Of a stretch of DNA of 64,000 bases, positions 39,462 through 51,835 are shown piece after piece (position 1 is the stretch's first letter; each line of letters opens with the position of its first letter). Source of the DNA: Rutidosis leptorrhynchoides (Eukaryota > Streptophyta > Magnoliopsida > Asterales > Asteraceae); NCBI RefSeq assembly GCF_046630445.1, contig NC_092339.1, positions 51,459,501-51,523,500 of the forward strand. The letters run 5' to 3'. Position numbers and translations under genes: made by a program. Below the pieces are notes generated by a model. It worked only from the letters and a program-made list of their open reading frames with translations, had not been told where the DNA came from and did no database searches.

Positions 39462-41485
39462 TGTAACATCCCGCCTTTTTCCATTTACTTTTTCGTTTAC
39501 TTATTTAAAGTCCGTTATTTAATTATAACATCTTCCATTAAAACGCGTTCTAAAAATAATTCGTTTAGGTAATTCACGCACCCGCAACCGAACACGAGGG
39601 ACTAGTTTCGTCAATTGATCAAAGGTGTGACTAGATGGACTAGTCAACACCCACCTCCTCCATTCATTATCCTTTTCCTTTTTTATTTTTCTTTAATACT
39701 TTCACATTTTCTCTCAAAACACAAAACAAAGAATCATCATCTATTCAAGATCTAGCAAGCATCAATTCAAACAAATTGCATATTTGGAATCCTTGCATCT
39801 TCCTCTTCGAATCCATACCGATTACATCTCATTTGGGTAACTTTCTAAAAACACTAGATTTTGTGTTCTTGATATTTTTAACTTATAAAAGTGTTAATTA
39901 GTGTCTATGGCTCAAGTCTAACATGAATATATGATTTGTATGTTCGATTTTGTTGTTTTGAGTAACTAGCATGAACTTATCAAATGGGTGTGTTTAATCT
40001 TGGGTTTTGAATGATTAAATATTGTTAGATGTTAAAAGTGCATGTATTAAATGTGTTCCTAACATCACTAGCTTCAAATTGATATGTAGGTTAACATGGA
40101 TTAGCTTCATAAGTAAAATTGTTAAATTTGTGAATTTGGGTTAGGGTTTGATAGGAGTAAAATGAACCTTTGATGCATTAAATGCTTTGCAATGTTGTTT
40201 GTAAGTGTTTAGTTGTAATGTATGCGTAATTACCTACGAAACGGCGTGTTATATGTGTGCATTTAATTCCCGGATCATAAATGTGCAATTGTGAACTTGG
40301 AGTAATAAATGATGAGCATTAATGGTGATTTTTGGTGTAAGTTTGTTTGGTTTTGATTGATGATATGTGTTTAGTTGTGTTTCTCGTCAAATTACCTTCC
40401 CAACGATATATGGTGTGCGTTTTGTATGTTTTCGGTTCATGAATTATGTTAATTTGAGTTTTGGTTCGAGACTTGGCCATTTTACTGCAATCAGCTCAGT
40501 TTCCAGTAATGTGCGTCGTGCATATATTTACGCGCCGCGCAAATGTGAGATTTAAGAATCTTAACCCCTTTAGATGATTTCCTGACCTGGTTCCATGCAT
40601 AGTTGCGCGCCGCGCAACCCTGCGCGCACCGCGCATCTGCCCATCCACTTTTTATTTGTGTTTTGTTTCTTCATAAAATTCTACTCGCTTAACTGTAACT
40701 CCGATTAACATGAAATTTGGCTAATGTGCTCATATATGATTTCTCATCATGGGAAAATTGTCAGATACCCGACCCGACCCCGTTGACTTTGACTTTGACT
40801 TGACTGAGTTTGACTTTTAGTCAAACTTAACCAAATGTTTATACGATTGTTCTAACATGCTTAACTACTTGTTTAGGTCAAGACTAGCATTCGTTCTTGC
40901 ATACGTTATTGATACAACCTACTTGTTTAGGTCAAGACTAGCATTCGTTCTTGCATACGTTTACTTGTGAAGTACTATTACACTCTTGCACTCAAGGTGA
41001 GATCATAGTCCCACTTTTACTCTTTTGAACTTACATTTGGGATGAGAAAACATAAACGTTTCTTTTTACTAAGTGAACACAAGTACATGAAAACAAACAT
41101 TCTACATACGAGTTAGAACAAAATCCTCAATTCGATTATCATTAGTTACAATTGCCGGGTGTAAGCGAGAACTTATGTTGTATGGCCATATGGGTTTGAC
41201 AAACCTTCATTCGGACGGTTCGCTACCGTTATTTGGATGAAATGTATTTTCGAGAAATAGTATATGTTCTAACACTATTGTGATGGGGTTCTATGGATGG
41301 AAAGTTAAGCCTTGATAATTGGGTGCTCGTGATAACAGTTTTTAGAATGGTTTACTATTAGTTCAATGATACAAAATCTTGTGGTTCATTTGTACTTACT
41401 TACTTAAACCTATGATTTCACCAACGTTATCGTTGACAGATTTCTATGTTTTTTTAGGTCCTTTAACGTTTTGTGATACATGCTT
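39462..41485 (+). repeat. Gy4 5' LTR, first part
   Basis: Starts TGTAACATCCCGCC like the Gy5 LTRs and aligns with them along its length with many differences. Contains GC-rich dyads at 40528-40542 and 40603-40636, and a 54-bp tandem duplication (units from 40866 and 40920, each with TTTAGGTCAAGACTAGCATT) that Gy5 has once. Confidence 0.88.
41481..41485. repeat. Target-site duplication of Gy5, left
   Basis: TGCTT, repeated at 51131-51135; the flanks join into continuous Gy4 LTR sequence (GATACATGCTT then CCACTCATTAC, as in Gy5's own LTR). Confidence 0.92.
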
Positions 41486-43832
41486 TGTAACATCCCGCCT
41501 TTTTCCGTTTACTTTTCCGTTTAACTATTTAAGTTCCGTTATATGTTTATAACACATCCCGTTAATATGCGTTGAATTATCTCGTTTAGGTAATTCCCGC
41601 ACCCGGTTTAAAGTTGAGGGACCAAACTTGCCAAAGGTTGAAACATTTGACTAGGTCAAAGAGTCAACCCTTATTCTCATCCATTCATTCATATCTTTCA
41701 TTCTACTACTTCACCTTTTCTCTCAAAACCCTCAAACCTTCAATCATCATCCAAATTCGTTCAAGAAGGATTCGATCAAAACAAATTGCATATTTGAACT
41801 CCTCGTGATCTCCTCTTCGTTTCCATACCGATTTCATCAATTTTGGGTAACTTTCTAAAATCACTAATTCTTGTGTTCTTGAGATTTTTAAGTTATAAGG
41901 TTGTTAATTAGTGTCTATGGCTCGAGTCTAGTTTGTTATGTGATTTGTATGCTCGTTTTTGATATTTTGATGTAACTAGTTCATATTGAAAGATGACATG
42001 CTTAATCTTGAAAATTAAGTGTTCATATGTTGTTTGATGCTAAGAGTTCATGTTTTAATTGTGTTTCTAGTGTTACTAGCTTCATTATGATGTATAGTTT
42101 GATTAATGAAACCTCCTAAACTTGATTATGAAATTTGGTGAATTTAGGTTAAGGTTTCATGAACTTAAAATGGACTTTTAATGATTTGAATGACATGGAA
42201 TGTTAGTTGTAAGTGTTAGGTTGTGTTGTATGCTTAATTACCTTCGAAACGGCATATTGTTCATGTAATTTGGTTACCGAATCATTAAATGGCATTTATG
42301 ACTTGTATGCATTGAATGAGGAACATTGATGGCGGTTTTTGGTAGTTGTAAGTGGAATTTTGATTAATGAAAAGTGCTTAGTTATGTTCCTTGTCAAATT
42401 ACCTTTCCGATGATATAAGATACATATCTTGATTGTTGCGGGTCATGAAATGTGTTGGTTTGTGTTTTGATTCGTGCATTTAAGAGTTGCAGCAAACAAG
42501 GCCTGGAAACCCCCTTAGACGCCGTCCAGATACTCAGGACGCCGTCCCACTTTTAGAACCTGGATGCCGTCTAGCTTCTCAGGACGCCGTCCCACCTTTA
42601 AAACCTGGACGCCGTCCCGTTTGCCTAAAACTGGCTGTTTGCTTGACCTTTTGACGAAAAATGTTTGGCATGTTCTAGACCTCCAATTTACATGTAACTT
42701 GTTTTAAAATGCTTATATATGAATAACTAGCATAGAAAATTTGTCCGAGACCCGACCCGAACAGGTTGACTTTTTCGTTGACGTTGACCGACCAAAGTTT
42801 GACTTTTTGTCAAACTTAACCAATTGTTTATGCACCCTTTCTAACATGCTCCTATACTTGTATCTTGCATGAAACTTGACAATTTGATTCACATGCTACA
42901 TAATCGAGTCGTGTCGAGCCATAGGACTAATTTAACACCTTTGACCCTTCGTGACTATCGTTATTGATACAACCTATTTGTTTAGGTCAAGACTAGCATT
43001 GTTCTTTGCACACGTTACTTGTCGAAGTACTTTTTGGTTCGTGCATACAAGGTGAGATCATAGTCCCACTTTTACTCTTTTTGAACTTACTTTTGGGATG
43101 AGAAAACATAAACGTTCTTTTAAACTACGTGAACACAAGTACAGGGAAAACAAACATTCTACATACGAGTTTGAACACAAATCCCCAATTCGATTATCAT
43201 TAGTTACATCAGATGGTGTAAGCGAGAACTTATGTTATATGGCCATATGGGTTTGACAAACCCTCACTTCGGACGGTTCGCTACCGTCTACGGGTGAAAT
43301 ATATTTTCGGGAAACAGTGTATGTTCTAACACTATTATTACGGGGTTCAACGGACGGAATGTTAAGCTTTGATAATTGAGTGCTCGTGAATATTAACTTT
43401 TAGAATGTACTATGACTTTATCGATGTTGCAAATCTTGTGGTTCAACTTACTTTTACTCACTTACTTATTTAAACCTATGATTTCACCAACGTTTTCGTT
43501 GACAGATTCTCTATGTTTTTCTCAGGTCCTTGAACTTAGGTGATACATGCTTCCGCTCATACTTTTTGATACTTGCATTGGATGTCGAGTATACTTGCAT
43601 ACGTGGAGCGTCTTTTTGACTACTTTTAATTGTGTCGCACGTGTTTCATACAAACTTTAAACATTGTTATGTACTTGTTATGGAAACTACTTTTGTAAAC
43701 TTTGAAACATCCTTATTTATGAAATGAATGCGACATATTTTTCGGTCAAACTTTGTTATAAAGACTTACGACCATGTAATGGGACCATACGTAGATGACG
43801 CCGTCATTTGACGATTTGTCGGGGTCGCTACA
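41486..43832 (+). repeat. Gy5 5' LTR (2347 bp)
   Basis: TGTAACATCC...GGTCGCTACA. The array of GACGCCGTC dyads lies at 42518-42619. The primer site follows two bases after the end. Confidence 0.95.
42518..42619 (+). repeat. GACGCCGTC dyad array, Gy5 5' LTR
   Basis: Five units of GACGCCGTC-type (one reads GATGCCGTC) at about 20-25 bp spacing, most flanked so that they read GGACGCCGTCC, a dyad with a central C. The 3' LTR has one unit more (49796-49917). Confidence 0.85.
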
Positions 43833-43834
43833 AG

Positions 43835-43846
43835 TGGTATCAGAGC
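43835..43846 (+). other. Gy5 primer binding site
   Basis: TGGTATCAGAGC two bases after the LTR. Next come GGTTGTAG (about 43849) and CTACAACC (about 43914), an 8-bp inverted repeat, with ACCCT/AGGGT arms and two CATTGGTG motifs inside. Confidence 0.93.
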
Positions 43847-44063
43847 CTTGGTTGTAGGGATTTAGTGTTCATTGGTGTCAACCCTGAGTCATAGGGTACA
43901 TTGGTGAGTCTAGACTACAACCGGCATATAGACTTGAAGTAGGAATTACTTGACTACTTGTGCATTTATACTCGAACGCTTCTACTCATATCTACTCTTA
44001 GATCATCTTAATCTCACGTTGTCTAATTTGATTGACACGCCACCTTGACTATATGAAATGATG

Positions 44064-44136
44064 TCGAATGCACATATGAATCAGGGTAATATAATTTCCG
44101 GGATTATATTATGGTGACTCATATGAACATTCCGAC
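44064..44136 (+). other. Long imperfect hairpin in Gy5 leader
   Basis: Arms GTCGAATG, CATATGA and TAATATAAT pair with ATTATATTA, TCATATG and CATTCCGAC. The same structure is at 51643-51716 in Gy4. Confidence 0.6.
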
Positions 44137-44201
44137 ATTATGACATAAAGAATTTAAGGCGGGTCAAGGATAATTTTCTCTCTATCTTTATTCCATATCA
44201 C

Positions 44202-44227
44202 GGTTAGTATTATTTAGAATACTAACC
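44202..44227 (+). other. Perfect 10-bp hairpin upstream of Gy5 gag
   Basis: GGTTAGTATT, six-base loop, AATACTAACC, 28 bp before the gag ATG. Gy4 has the same hairpin with one G-C pair changed to A-T. The right arm includes TACTAAC, a strong branch-point sequence, followed by TTTTGTTTTGAAG just before gag. Confidence 0.75.
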
Positions 44228-44255
44228 AACGGTATTCTTTTGTTTTGAAGGAACA

Positions 44256-47200
44256 ATGGCTCCTCGTCGTGTACGCCGCAATGAAACTCCCGAACAAGCT
44301 CTCGAACGGATGATAGCTACCGCCGTAGATGCGGCCATGGCCGGTCACTCTTCCAACAACAATAACAATAACAACAACCACAACAACAACAACAACAATG
44401 GGGCCGGTAACTCAAACGAGGGATGCTCCTATAAAGCTTTCATGGGGTGCAAACCTCACACTTTCGATGGGACCGGGGGACCGGTCGTGCTCACCCGATG
44501 GTTTGAGCAAACGGAAGCCGTCTTTAGCATAAGCGGTTGTCGGGATCAAGACAAGGTCAAATACTCCACCCACACTTTCTCCGGAATTGCTCTAACATGG
44601 TGGAACACCTATGTTCAATCGGTGGGTACCGATGAAGCTCATGCCCTCTCTTGGGCCGATCTAAGGGAAAAGATGATTGTTGAATATTTTCCGCGCGAAG
44701 AAACCCGAAAGCTTGAGGAAGAACTAAGAGCTTTGAAAGTGGTCGGAAACGATCTTAAAGCTTATAATCAACGCTTCGCCGAACTATCCCTGATGTGTCC
44801 TAATCTTGTTAACCCCGAATCTCAAAGGATTGAGCTTTACATGCTCGGTCTTCCAAAAAGCATCAAACAAGGGGTGATGTCATCCAAACCCGCTACTCAT
44901 CAAGCCGCTATGAACATGGCCCGCCAATTAATCGAAACGGTTGACGAAATCGTAGTGCCGGCTCCTAAGGCCGAGGACAAGTCGGGTGGCAACAAATGGA
45001 AATGGGAAGCCACTCCATCAACCAACTACAACAACACCTTCACCAAAAAGCCTTTCAACAACGACGGCAAGAAGGGTTATGTCGGAAACTTACCTTTTTG
45101 CAACAAATGCCACAAGCATCATCACGGTGAATGTAACAAGCTAGTTTGTCACCGTTGCCAAGGTGTTGGTCATAGGGCCAACAATTGCACAAGCGCCGCC
45201 CTCGTTGCTCGAAAGGGGCCCAATCCCCCAAAAACGGTCACTTGTTACGAATGTGGCCAAACGGGCCATTATAAGAACGAATGCCCGAAAAAGAAAGCCA
45301 ACCCCAACAACCGAGGCCGAGCCTTTAACATCAACACCGAGGAAGCCCGAGATGACAATGAACTAGTCACGGGTACGTTTCTTCTCAACAACTCTTATGT
45401 TACTTGCTTATTCGATTCGGGTGCCGATAAATGTTTTGTGTCTAAGACTTTGGCTCCTACTCTTTGCACTCCACCACACCCTTTAGATACTACTTATTCC
45501 ATCGAAGTGGCCGACGGAAAACTCTTAAGTGCCGACACATATTACCGGGGGTGTACTTTGAACATTTTGGGTAAGGAATTTGAAATTGACTTGATACCCA
45601 TGGAATTAGGGAGTTTTGATGTAATAATCGGTATGAATTGGATGGTCAAAAATAAATCTCACATTCTTTGCGATCTTCACGCAATCCGAATTCCTATCGA
45701 GAATGGTGAACCATTGATTGTCTATGGCGACAAAAATTGCGCCGGACTCAATCTCGTTTCGTGCCTTAAAGTTCGAAAGCTACTTCGCAAGGGTTGTTTC
45801 GCGATTCTTGCTCACGTTAAGAAAGTCGAGGCCGACGAAAAGCGCATCGAAGATGTGCCAATTGTTAGTGACTTTTCCGATGTATTTCCCGACGAATTAC
45901 CGGGTCTTCCACCTCATCGACCGGTTGAATTTCAAATTGATCTTATTCCAGGAGCCGCACCCGTAGCGCGTGCACCGTATAGACTCGCTCCATCCGAATT
46001 ACAAGAATTGCAAAGTCAAATCCAAGAGCTACTTGACCGTGGTTTCATTCAACCTAGCCATTCACCATGGGGCGCTCCGATTTTGTTCGTCAAGAAGAAA
46101 GACGGATCCCTACGAATGTGCATTGATTATCGTGAACTAAACAAATTGACGGTTAAGAACCGATATCCCCTTCCTCGCATCGATGATCTCTTTGATCAAC
46201 TACAAGATTCTCGTGTATATTCAAAAATCGATCTCCGTTCGGGTTATCATCAACTAAGGGTTAAGGGGGAAGATGTCTCCAAAACCGCTTTCCGGACTCG
46301 TTATGGTAGTTATGAATTCCTTGTCATGCCTTTCGGTCTCACTAACGCACCGGCGGTGTTCATGGATCTCATGAACCGCGTGTGCAAACCTTACCTCGAC
46401 AAATTCGTTATCGTGTTCATTGACGACATTTTGGTCTATTCTAAAAGCGAAGAGGAACACAAAGAACATCTCTGACTCGTGCTCGAGCTCTTGAGAAAAG
46501 AGCAACTATATGCCAAGTTCTCCAAGTGTGAATTTTGGTTAAAGGAAGTTCAATTTCTTGGTCATGTTGTAAGTGATCAAGGCATTAAAGTCGATCCCGC
46601 AAAAATCGAAGCCATTAGTAAATGGGAGACTCCTACTACTCCTACTCAAATTCGTCAATTCTTGGGTCTCGCCGGATACTATCGTAAATTCATCAAGGAT
46701 TTCTCCCTAATCGCTCGTCCTTTAACCGCGTTAACTCACAAGGAACGAAAATTCGTTTGGACATCCGAACAAGAAACCGCTTTCCAAATCTTGAAAACTA
46801 AGCTAACCACCGCTCCTATCTTGTCACTTCCCGAAGGCAATGATGATTTTGTTGTATATTGTGATGCCTCGAAAAACGGTTATGGATGCGTACTAATGCA
46901 ACGAAAGAAAGTCATTGCTTATGCTTCTCGACAACTCAAAGTCCACGAACGAAACTACACGACACATGATCTTGAACTCGGTGCCGTCATCTTTGCACTT
47001 AAGCTATGGAGACATCATATTCTTGGTACCAAGAGTACTATCTTTACCGATCACAAAAGTCTCCAACATATCTTCGATCAAAAGCAACTAAACATGAGAC
47101 AACGAAGGTGGATTGAGACCTTGAACGATTATAATTGCGAGCTTCGTTACCACCCCGGGAAGGCAAATGTAGTGGCCGATGCCTTAAGTCGAAAGGAAAG

Positions 47201-48728
47201 AGCGGTGCCTCTTCGTGTCCGAGCTTTGAATATCACCATCCACTCCAACCTTAATAGCCAAATTCGGGTAGCCCAAGATGAAGCTCTTAAGGAAAACAAC
47301 ATCGCACGCGAACTTTTAAACATTCTCGTCTCCCGATTCGAAGTTAAGGAGACCGGACTTCGATATTACGCCGGAAGAATTTGGGTGCCTAGATATGGCG
47401 ACTTACGAAACCTCATCCTAGACGAAGCCCATAAATCGCGATACTCGATTCATCCCGGCGCCAATAAGATGTACCACGACCTTAAAGAACGATATTGGTG
47501 GCCGAACATCAAAAAGGAAGTCGCTACTTACGTTGCCAAATGTTTGACTTGCGCTAAAGTCAAAGCCGAACACCAAAGACCGTCCGGGTTACTTCAACAA
47601 CCCGAGATCCCGCAATGGAAGTGGGAAAGGATCACGATGGATTTTATCACCAAACTACCAAAAACGTCGGGCGGTTATGATACTATTTGGGTCATTGTCG
47701 ATCGCCTCACCAAATCCGCGCACTTTCTCGCCATGAAAGAGACCGACAAAATGGAGAAACTTGCACGACTATACATTAAGGAGATTGTAGCCCGACACGG
47801 TGTACCTTTATCGATTATCTCCGACCGAGATGGTCGTTTCGTTTCTAGATTTTGGCGTACGTTACAAGAAGCGTTGGGAACGCGTTTGGACATGAGCACC
47901 ACATATCATCCCCAAACCGATGGGCAAAGTGAACGTACAATACAAACCTTAGAGGATATGTTACGAGCCTGCGTTGTTGATTTTGGAAAAGCTTGGGACA
48001 ATCACTTACCTCTCGCCGAATTCTCTTACAACAATAGTTATCACGCGAGTATTAAGGCCGCACCTTTTGAAGCGTTATATGGTCGAAAATGTCGCTCTCC
48101 TCTTTGTTGGGCCGAAGTGGGTGACGTGCAAATTTCCGGGCCCGAACTCATTCACGAAACCACCGAGAAGATTCTTCAAATCCGAGATAGGCTTCGGACG
48201 GCCCGGAGTCGTCAAAAATGCTATACCGACAAAAGACGCAAAGACCTCAAATTTCAAGTCGGTGACCGCGTCATGTTAAAAGTCGCACCTTGGAAAGGTG
48301 TCATCCATTTTGGGAAACGTGGGAAACTAAATCCGCGGTATGTTGGTCCTTTCGAAATCTTAGAGCGTGTTGGAACCGTTGCGTATCGTTTGGATCTTCC
48401 GCCTCAACTAAGCTCCGTCCATCCTACCTTTCATGTATCTAACTTAAAGAAATGTCTTGCCAAGCCCGATATCGTCGTCCCTCTCGAGGAACTTACTATT
48501 AATGACAAACTCCATTTTGTGGAGGAACTGGTTGAAATTGTGGACTACGTCGAGAAGGAATTAAAACAAAGCCGGATCCCGATTGTTAAGGTCCGTTGGA
48601 ACGCCAAAAGGGGACCCGAGTTTACTTGGGAAAGAGAAGATCAAATGCGAAAGAAACACCCTCATCTATTCCCGGTCCCGGAAACGTCAGATTCCGAGGA
48701 AGAAACAACGACTACTACGCCTACCTAA
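44256..48728 (+). pseudogene. Gy5 gag-pol (about one break)
   Basis: Starts [19 protein letters not shown]. Gag with an Asn-rich stretch at residues about 34-50, TWWNTYV motif, two CCHC knuckles ([14 protein letters not shown] and [14 protein letters not shown]), protease [12 protein letters not shown] with [20 protein letters not shown] and FIDDILVYS, RNase H with [10 protein letters not shown] and ADALSRKE, integrase with [15 protein letters not shown] and [14 protein letters not shown] motif and chromodomain-like end [11 protein letters not shown]. All expected parts are there. A fossil by one break; otherwise well kept. Confidence 0.95.
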
Positions 48729-48750
48729 ATTTCGGGACGAAATTTCTTTT

Positions 48751-48763
48751 AAGGTGTAGGTAA
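48751..48763 (+). other. Gy5 polypurine tract
   Basis: AAGGTGTAGGTAA directly before the 3' LTR; weak purine run but in the expected place and alike in Gy3 (GGTAGGTAC on its strand). Confidence 0.6.
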
Positions 48764-51130
48764 TGTAACATCCCGCCTTTTTCCGTTTACTTTTCCATTT
48801 AACTATTTAAGTTCCGTTATATGTTTATAACACATCCTGTTAATATGCGTTGAATTATCTCGTTTAGGTAATTCCCGCACCCGGTTTAAAGTTGAGGGAC
48901 CAAACTTGCCAAAGGTTGAAACATTTGACTAGGTCAAAGAGTCAACCCTTATTCTCATCCATTCATTCATCTCTTTCATTCTACTACTTCACCTTTTCTC
49001 TCAAAACCCTCAAACCTTCAATCATCATCCAAATTCGTTCAAGAAGGATTCGATCAAAACAAATTGCATATTTGAACTCCTCGTGATCTCCTCTTCGTTT
49101 CCATACCGATTTCATCAATTTTGGGTAACTTTCTAAAATCACTAATTCTTGTGTTCTTGAGATTTTTAAGTTATAAGGTTGTTAATTAGTGTCTATGGCT
49201 CGAGTCTAGTTTGTTATGTGATTTGTATGCTCGTTTTTGATATTTTGATGTAACTAGTTCATATTGAAAGATGACATGCTTAATCTTGAAAATTAAGTGT
49301 TCATATGTTGTTTGATGCTAAGAGTTCATGTTTTAATTGTGTTTCTAGTGTTACTAGCTTCATTATGATGTATAGTTTGATTAATGAAACCTCCTAAACT
49401 TGATTATGAAATTTGGTGAATTTAGGTTAAGGTTTCATGAACTTAAAATGGACTTTTAATGATTTGAATGACATGGAATGTTAGTTGTAAGTGTTAGGTT
49501 GTGTTGTATGCTTAATTACCTTCGAAACGGCATATTGTTCATGTAATTTGGTTACCGAATCATTAAATGGCATTTATGACTTGTATGCATTGAATGAGGA
49601 ACATTGATGGCGGTTTTTGGTAGTTGTAAGTGGAATTTTGATTAATGAAAAGTGCTTAGTTATGTTCCTTGTCAAATTACCTTTCCGATGATATAAGATA
49701 CATATCTTGATTGTTGCGGGTCATGAAATGTGTTGGTTTGTGTTTTGATTCGTGCATTTAAGAGTTGCAGCAAACAAGGCATGGAAACCCCCTTAGACGC
49801 CGTCCAGATACTCAGGACGCCGTCCCACTTTTAGAACTTGGACGCCGTCTAGCTTCTCAGGACGCCGTCCCACCTTTAAAACCTGGACGCCGTCCAGCTA
49901 TATGGGACGCCGTCCCGTTTGCCTAAAACTGGCTGTTTGCTTGACCTTTTGACGAAAAATGTTTGGCATGTTCTAGACCTCCAATTTACATGTAACTTGT
50001 TTTAAAATGCTTATATATGAATAACTAGCATAGAAAATTTGTCCGAGACCCGACCCGAACAGGTTGACTTTTTCGTTGACGTTGACCGACCAAAGTTTGA
50101 CTTTTTGTCAAACTTAACCAATTGTTTATGCACCCTTTCTAACATGCTCCTATACTTGTATCTTGCATGAAACTTGACAATTTGATTCACATGCTACATA
50201 ATCGAGTCGTGTCGAGCCATAGGACTAATTTAACACCTTTGACCCTTCGTGACTATCGTTATTGATACAACCTATTTGTTTAGGTCAAGACTAGCATTGT
50301 TCTTTGCACACGTTACTTGTCGAAGTACTTTTTGGTTCGTGCATACAAGGTGAGATCATAGTCCCACTTTTACTCTTTTTGAACTTACTTTTGGGATGAG
50401 AAAACATAAACGTTCTTTTAAACTACGTGAACACAAGTACAGGGAAAACAAACATTCTACATACGAGTTTGAACACAAATCCCCAATTCGATTATCATTA
50501 GTTACATCAGATGGTGTAAGCGAGAACTTATGTTATATGGCCATATGGGTTTGATAAACCCTCACTTCGGACGTTTCGCTACCGTCTACGGGTGAAATAT
50601 ATTTTCGGGAAACAGTGTATGTTCTAACACTATTATTACGGGGTTCAACGGACGGAATGTTAAGCTTTGATAATTGAGTGCTCGTGAATATTAACTTTTA
50701 GAATGTACTATGACTTTATCGATGTTGCAAATCTTGTGGTTCAACTTACTTTTACTCACTTACTTATTTAAACCTATGATTTCACCAACGTTTTCGTTGA
50801 CAGATTCTCTATGTTTTTCTCAGGTCCTTGAACTTAGGTGATACATGCTTCCGCTCATACTTTTTGATACTTGCATTGGATGTCGAGTATACTTGCATAC
50901 GTGGAGCGTCTTTTTGACTACTTTTAATTGTGTCGCACGTGTTTCATACAAACTTTAAACATTGTTATGTACTTGTTATGGAAACTACTTTTGTAAACTT
51001 TGAAACATCCTTATTTATGAAATGAATGCGACATATTTTTCGGTCAAACTTTGTTATAAATACTTACGACCATGTAATGGGACCATACGTAGATGACGCC
51101 GTCATTTGACGATTTGTCGGGGTCGCTACA
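48764..51130 (+). repeat. Gy5 3' LTR (2367 bp)
   Basis: Same ends as the 5' LTR and 20 bp longer because of one extra dyad unit. Confidence 0.95.
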
Positions 51131-51412
51131 TGCTTCCACTCATTACTTTTGATACTTGCTTAGATGTCGAGTATACATGCATACGTGGAGCGTCTTTTGA
51201 CTTAACTTAATTTGTGTCGCATAGGTTTCAATTGTACTTATAACATTGTAACATGTTTGGTCGTCGAACCTACTTTGTAAACCTTAAAACATCTTTATAA
51301 TTGAAATGAATGCTACATATTTTTTGGTCAAACGTTGTTTTAAAGACTTATGACCACGTGACGGGACCTGAGTAGACAGCGCCGTCAATGACGATTTTGT
51401 CGGGTTGCTACA
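51131..51412 (+). repeat. Gy4 5' LTR, second part
   Basis: Begins with the TGCTT target repeat and continues the Gy4 LTR to GTCGGGTTGCTACA, followed by the primer site. Confidence 0.9.
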
Positions 51413-51414
51413 GA

Positions 51415-51426
51415 TGGTATCAGAGC
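51415..51426 (+). other. Gy4 primer binding site
   Basis: TGGTATCAGAGC two bases after the LTR end. Confidence 0.92.
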
Positions 51427-51642
51427 GTTGGTTGTAGGGATTTAGATTTCATTGGTGTCAACCCCGAGTCATAGGGTACATTAGTGAGTCTAGACTACAA
51501 CCGTCATATAGACTTGAAGTAGGAATTACTTGACTACTTGTGCATTTATACTCGAACGTTTCTACTCATATCTACTCTTATTTCATCTTAATCTCACGTT
51601 GTTTAATTTGATTTACAAGCCGCCTTGACTATATGAAATAAT

Positions 51643-51716
51643 GTCGAATGCACATATGAATCAGGGTAATATAATTTCCGGGATTATATTATGGTGACTC
51701 ATATGAACGTTCCGAC
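51643..51716 (+). other. Long imperfect hairpin in Gy4 leader
   Basis: Counterpart of 44064-44136 in Gy5, with the same arms. Confidence 0.55.
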
Positions 51717-51780
51717 ATTATGACATAAAGAATTTAAGGCAAGTCAAGGAAAATTTTCTCTCTATCCTTATTTCATATCA

Positions 51781-51808
51781 TGATTAGTATTATTGAAAAT
51801 ACTAATCA
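51781..51808 (+). other. 11-bp hairpin upstream of Gy4 gag
   Basis: TGATTAGTATT, loop ATTGAA, AATACTAATCA, 27 bp before the gag ATG. Stem kept relative to Gy5 by a paired change. Confidence 0.75.
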
Positions 51809-51835
51809 ACGATATTCTTGTGTTTTGAAGGAACA

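Larger units (their letters stand above)
41486..51130 (+). mobile_element. Gy5: Ty3/gypsy element, complete layout, one break in gag-pol
   Basis: Complete plus-strand element of 9645 bp with two LTRs, primer site, structured leader, gag-pol and polypurine tract, flanked by TGCTT. The LTRs differ by about ten substitutions and one 20-bp repeat unit over 2.35 kb, roughly 0.15-0.2 million years at 1.3e-8 per site per year. Gag-pol is broken about once. Inserted in the 5' LTR of Gy4. RT, RNase H and integrase are close to those of Gy1, but the gag, leader and LTR form a distinct family. Confidence 0.95.
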
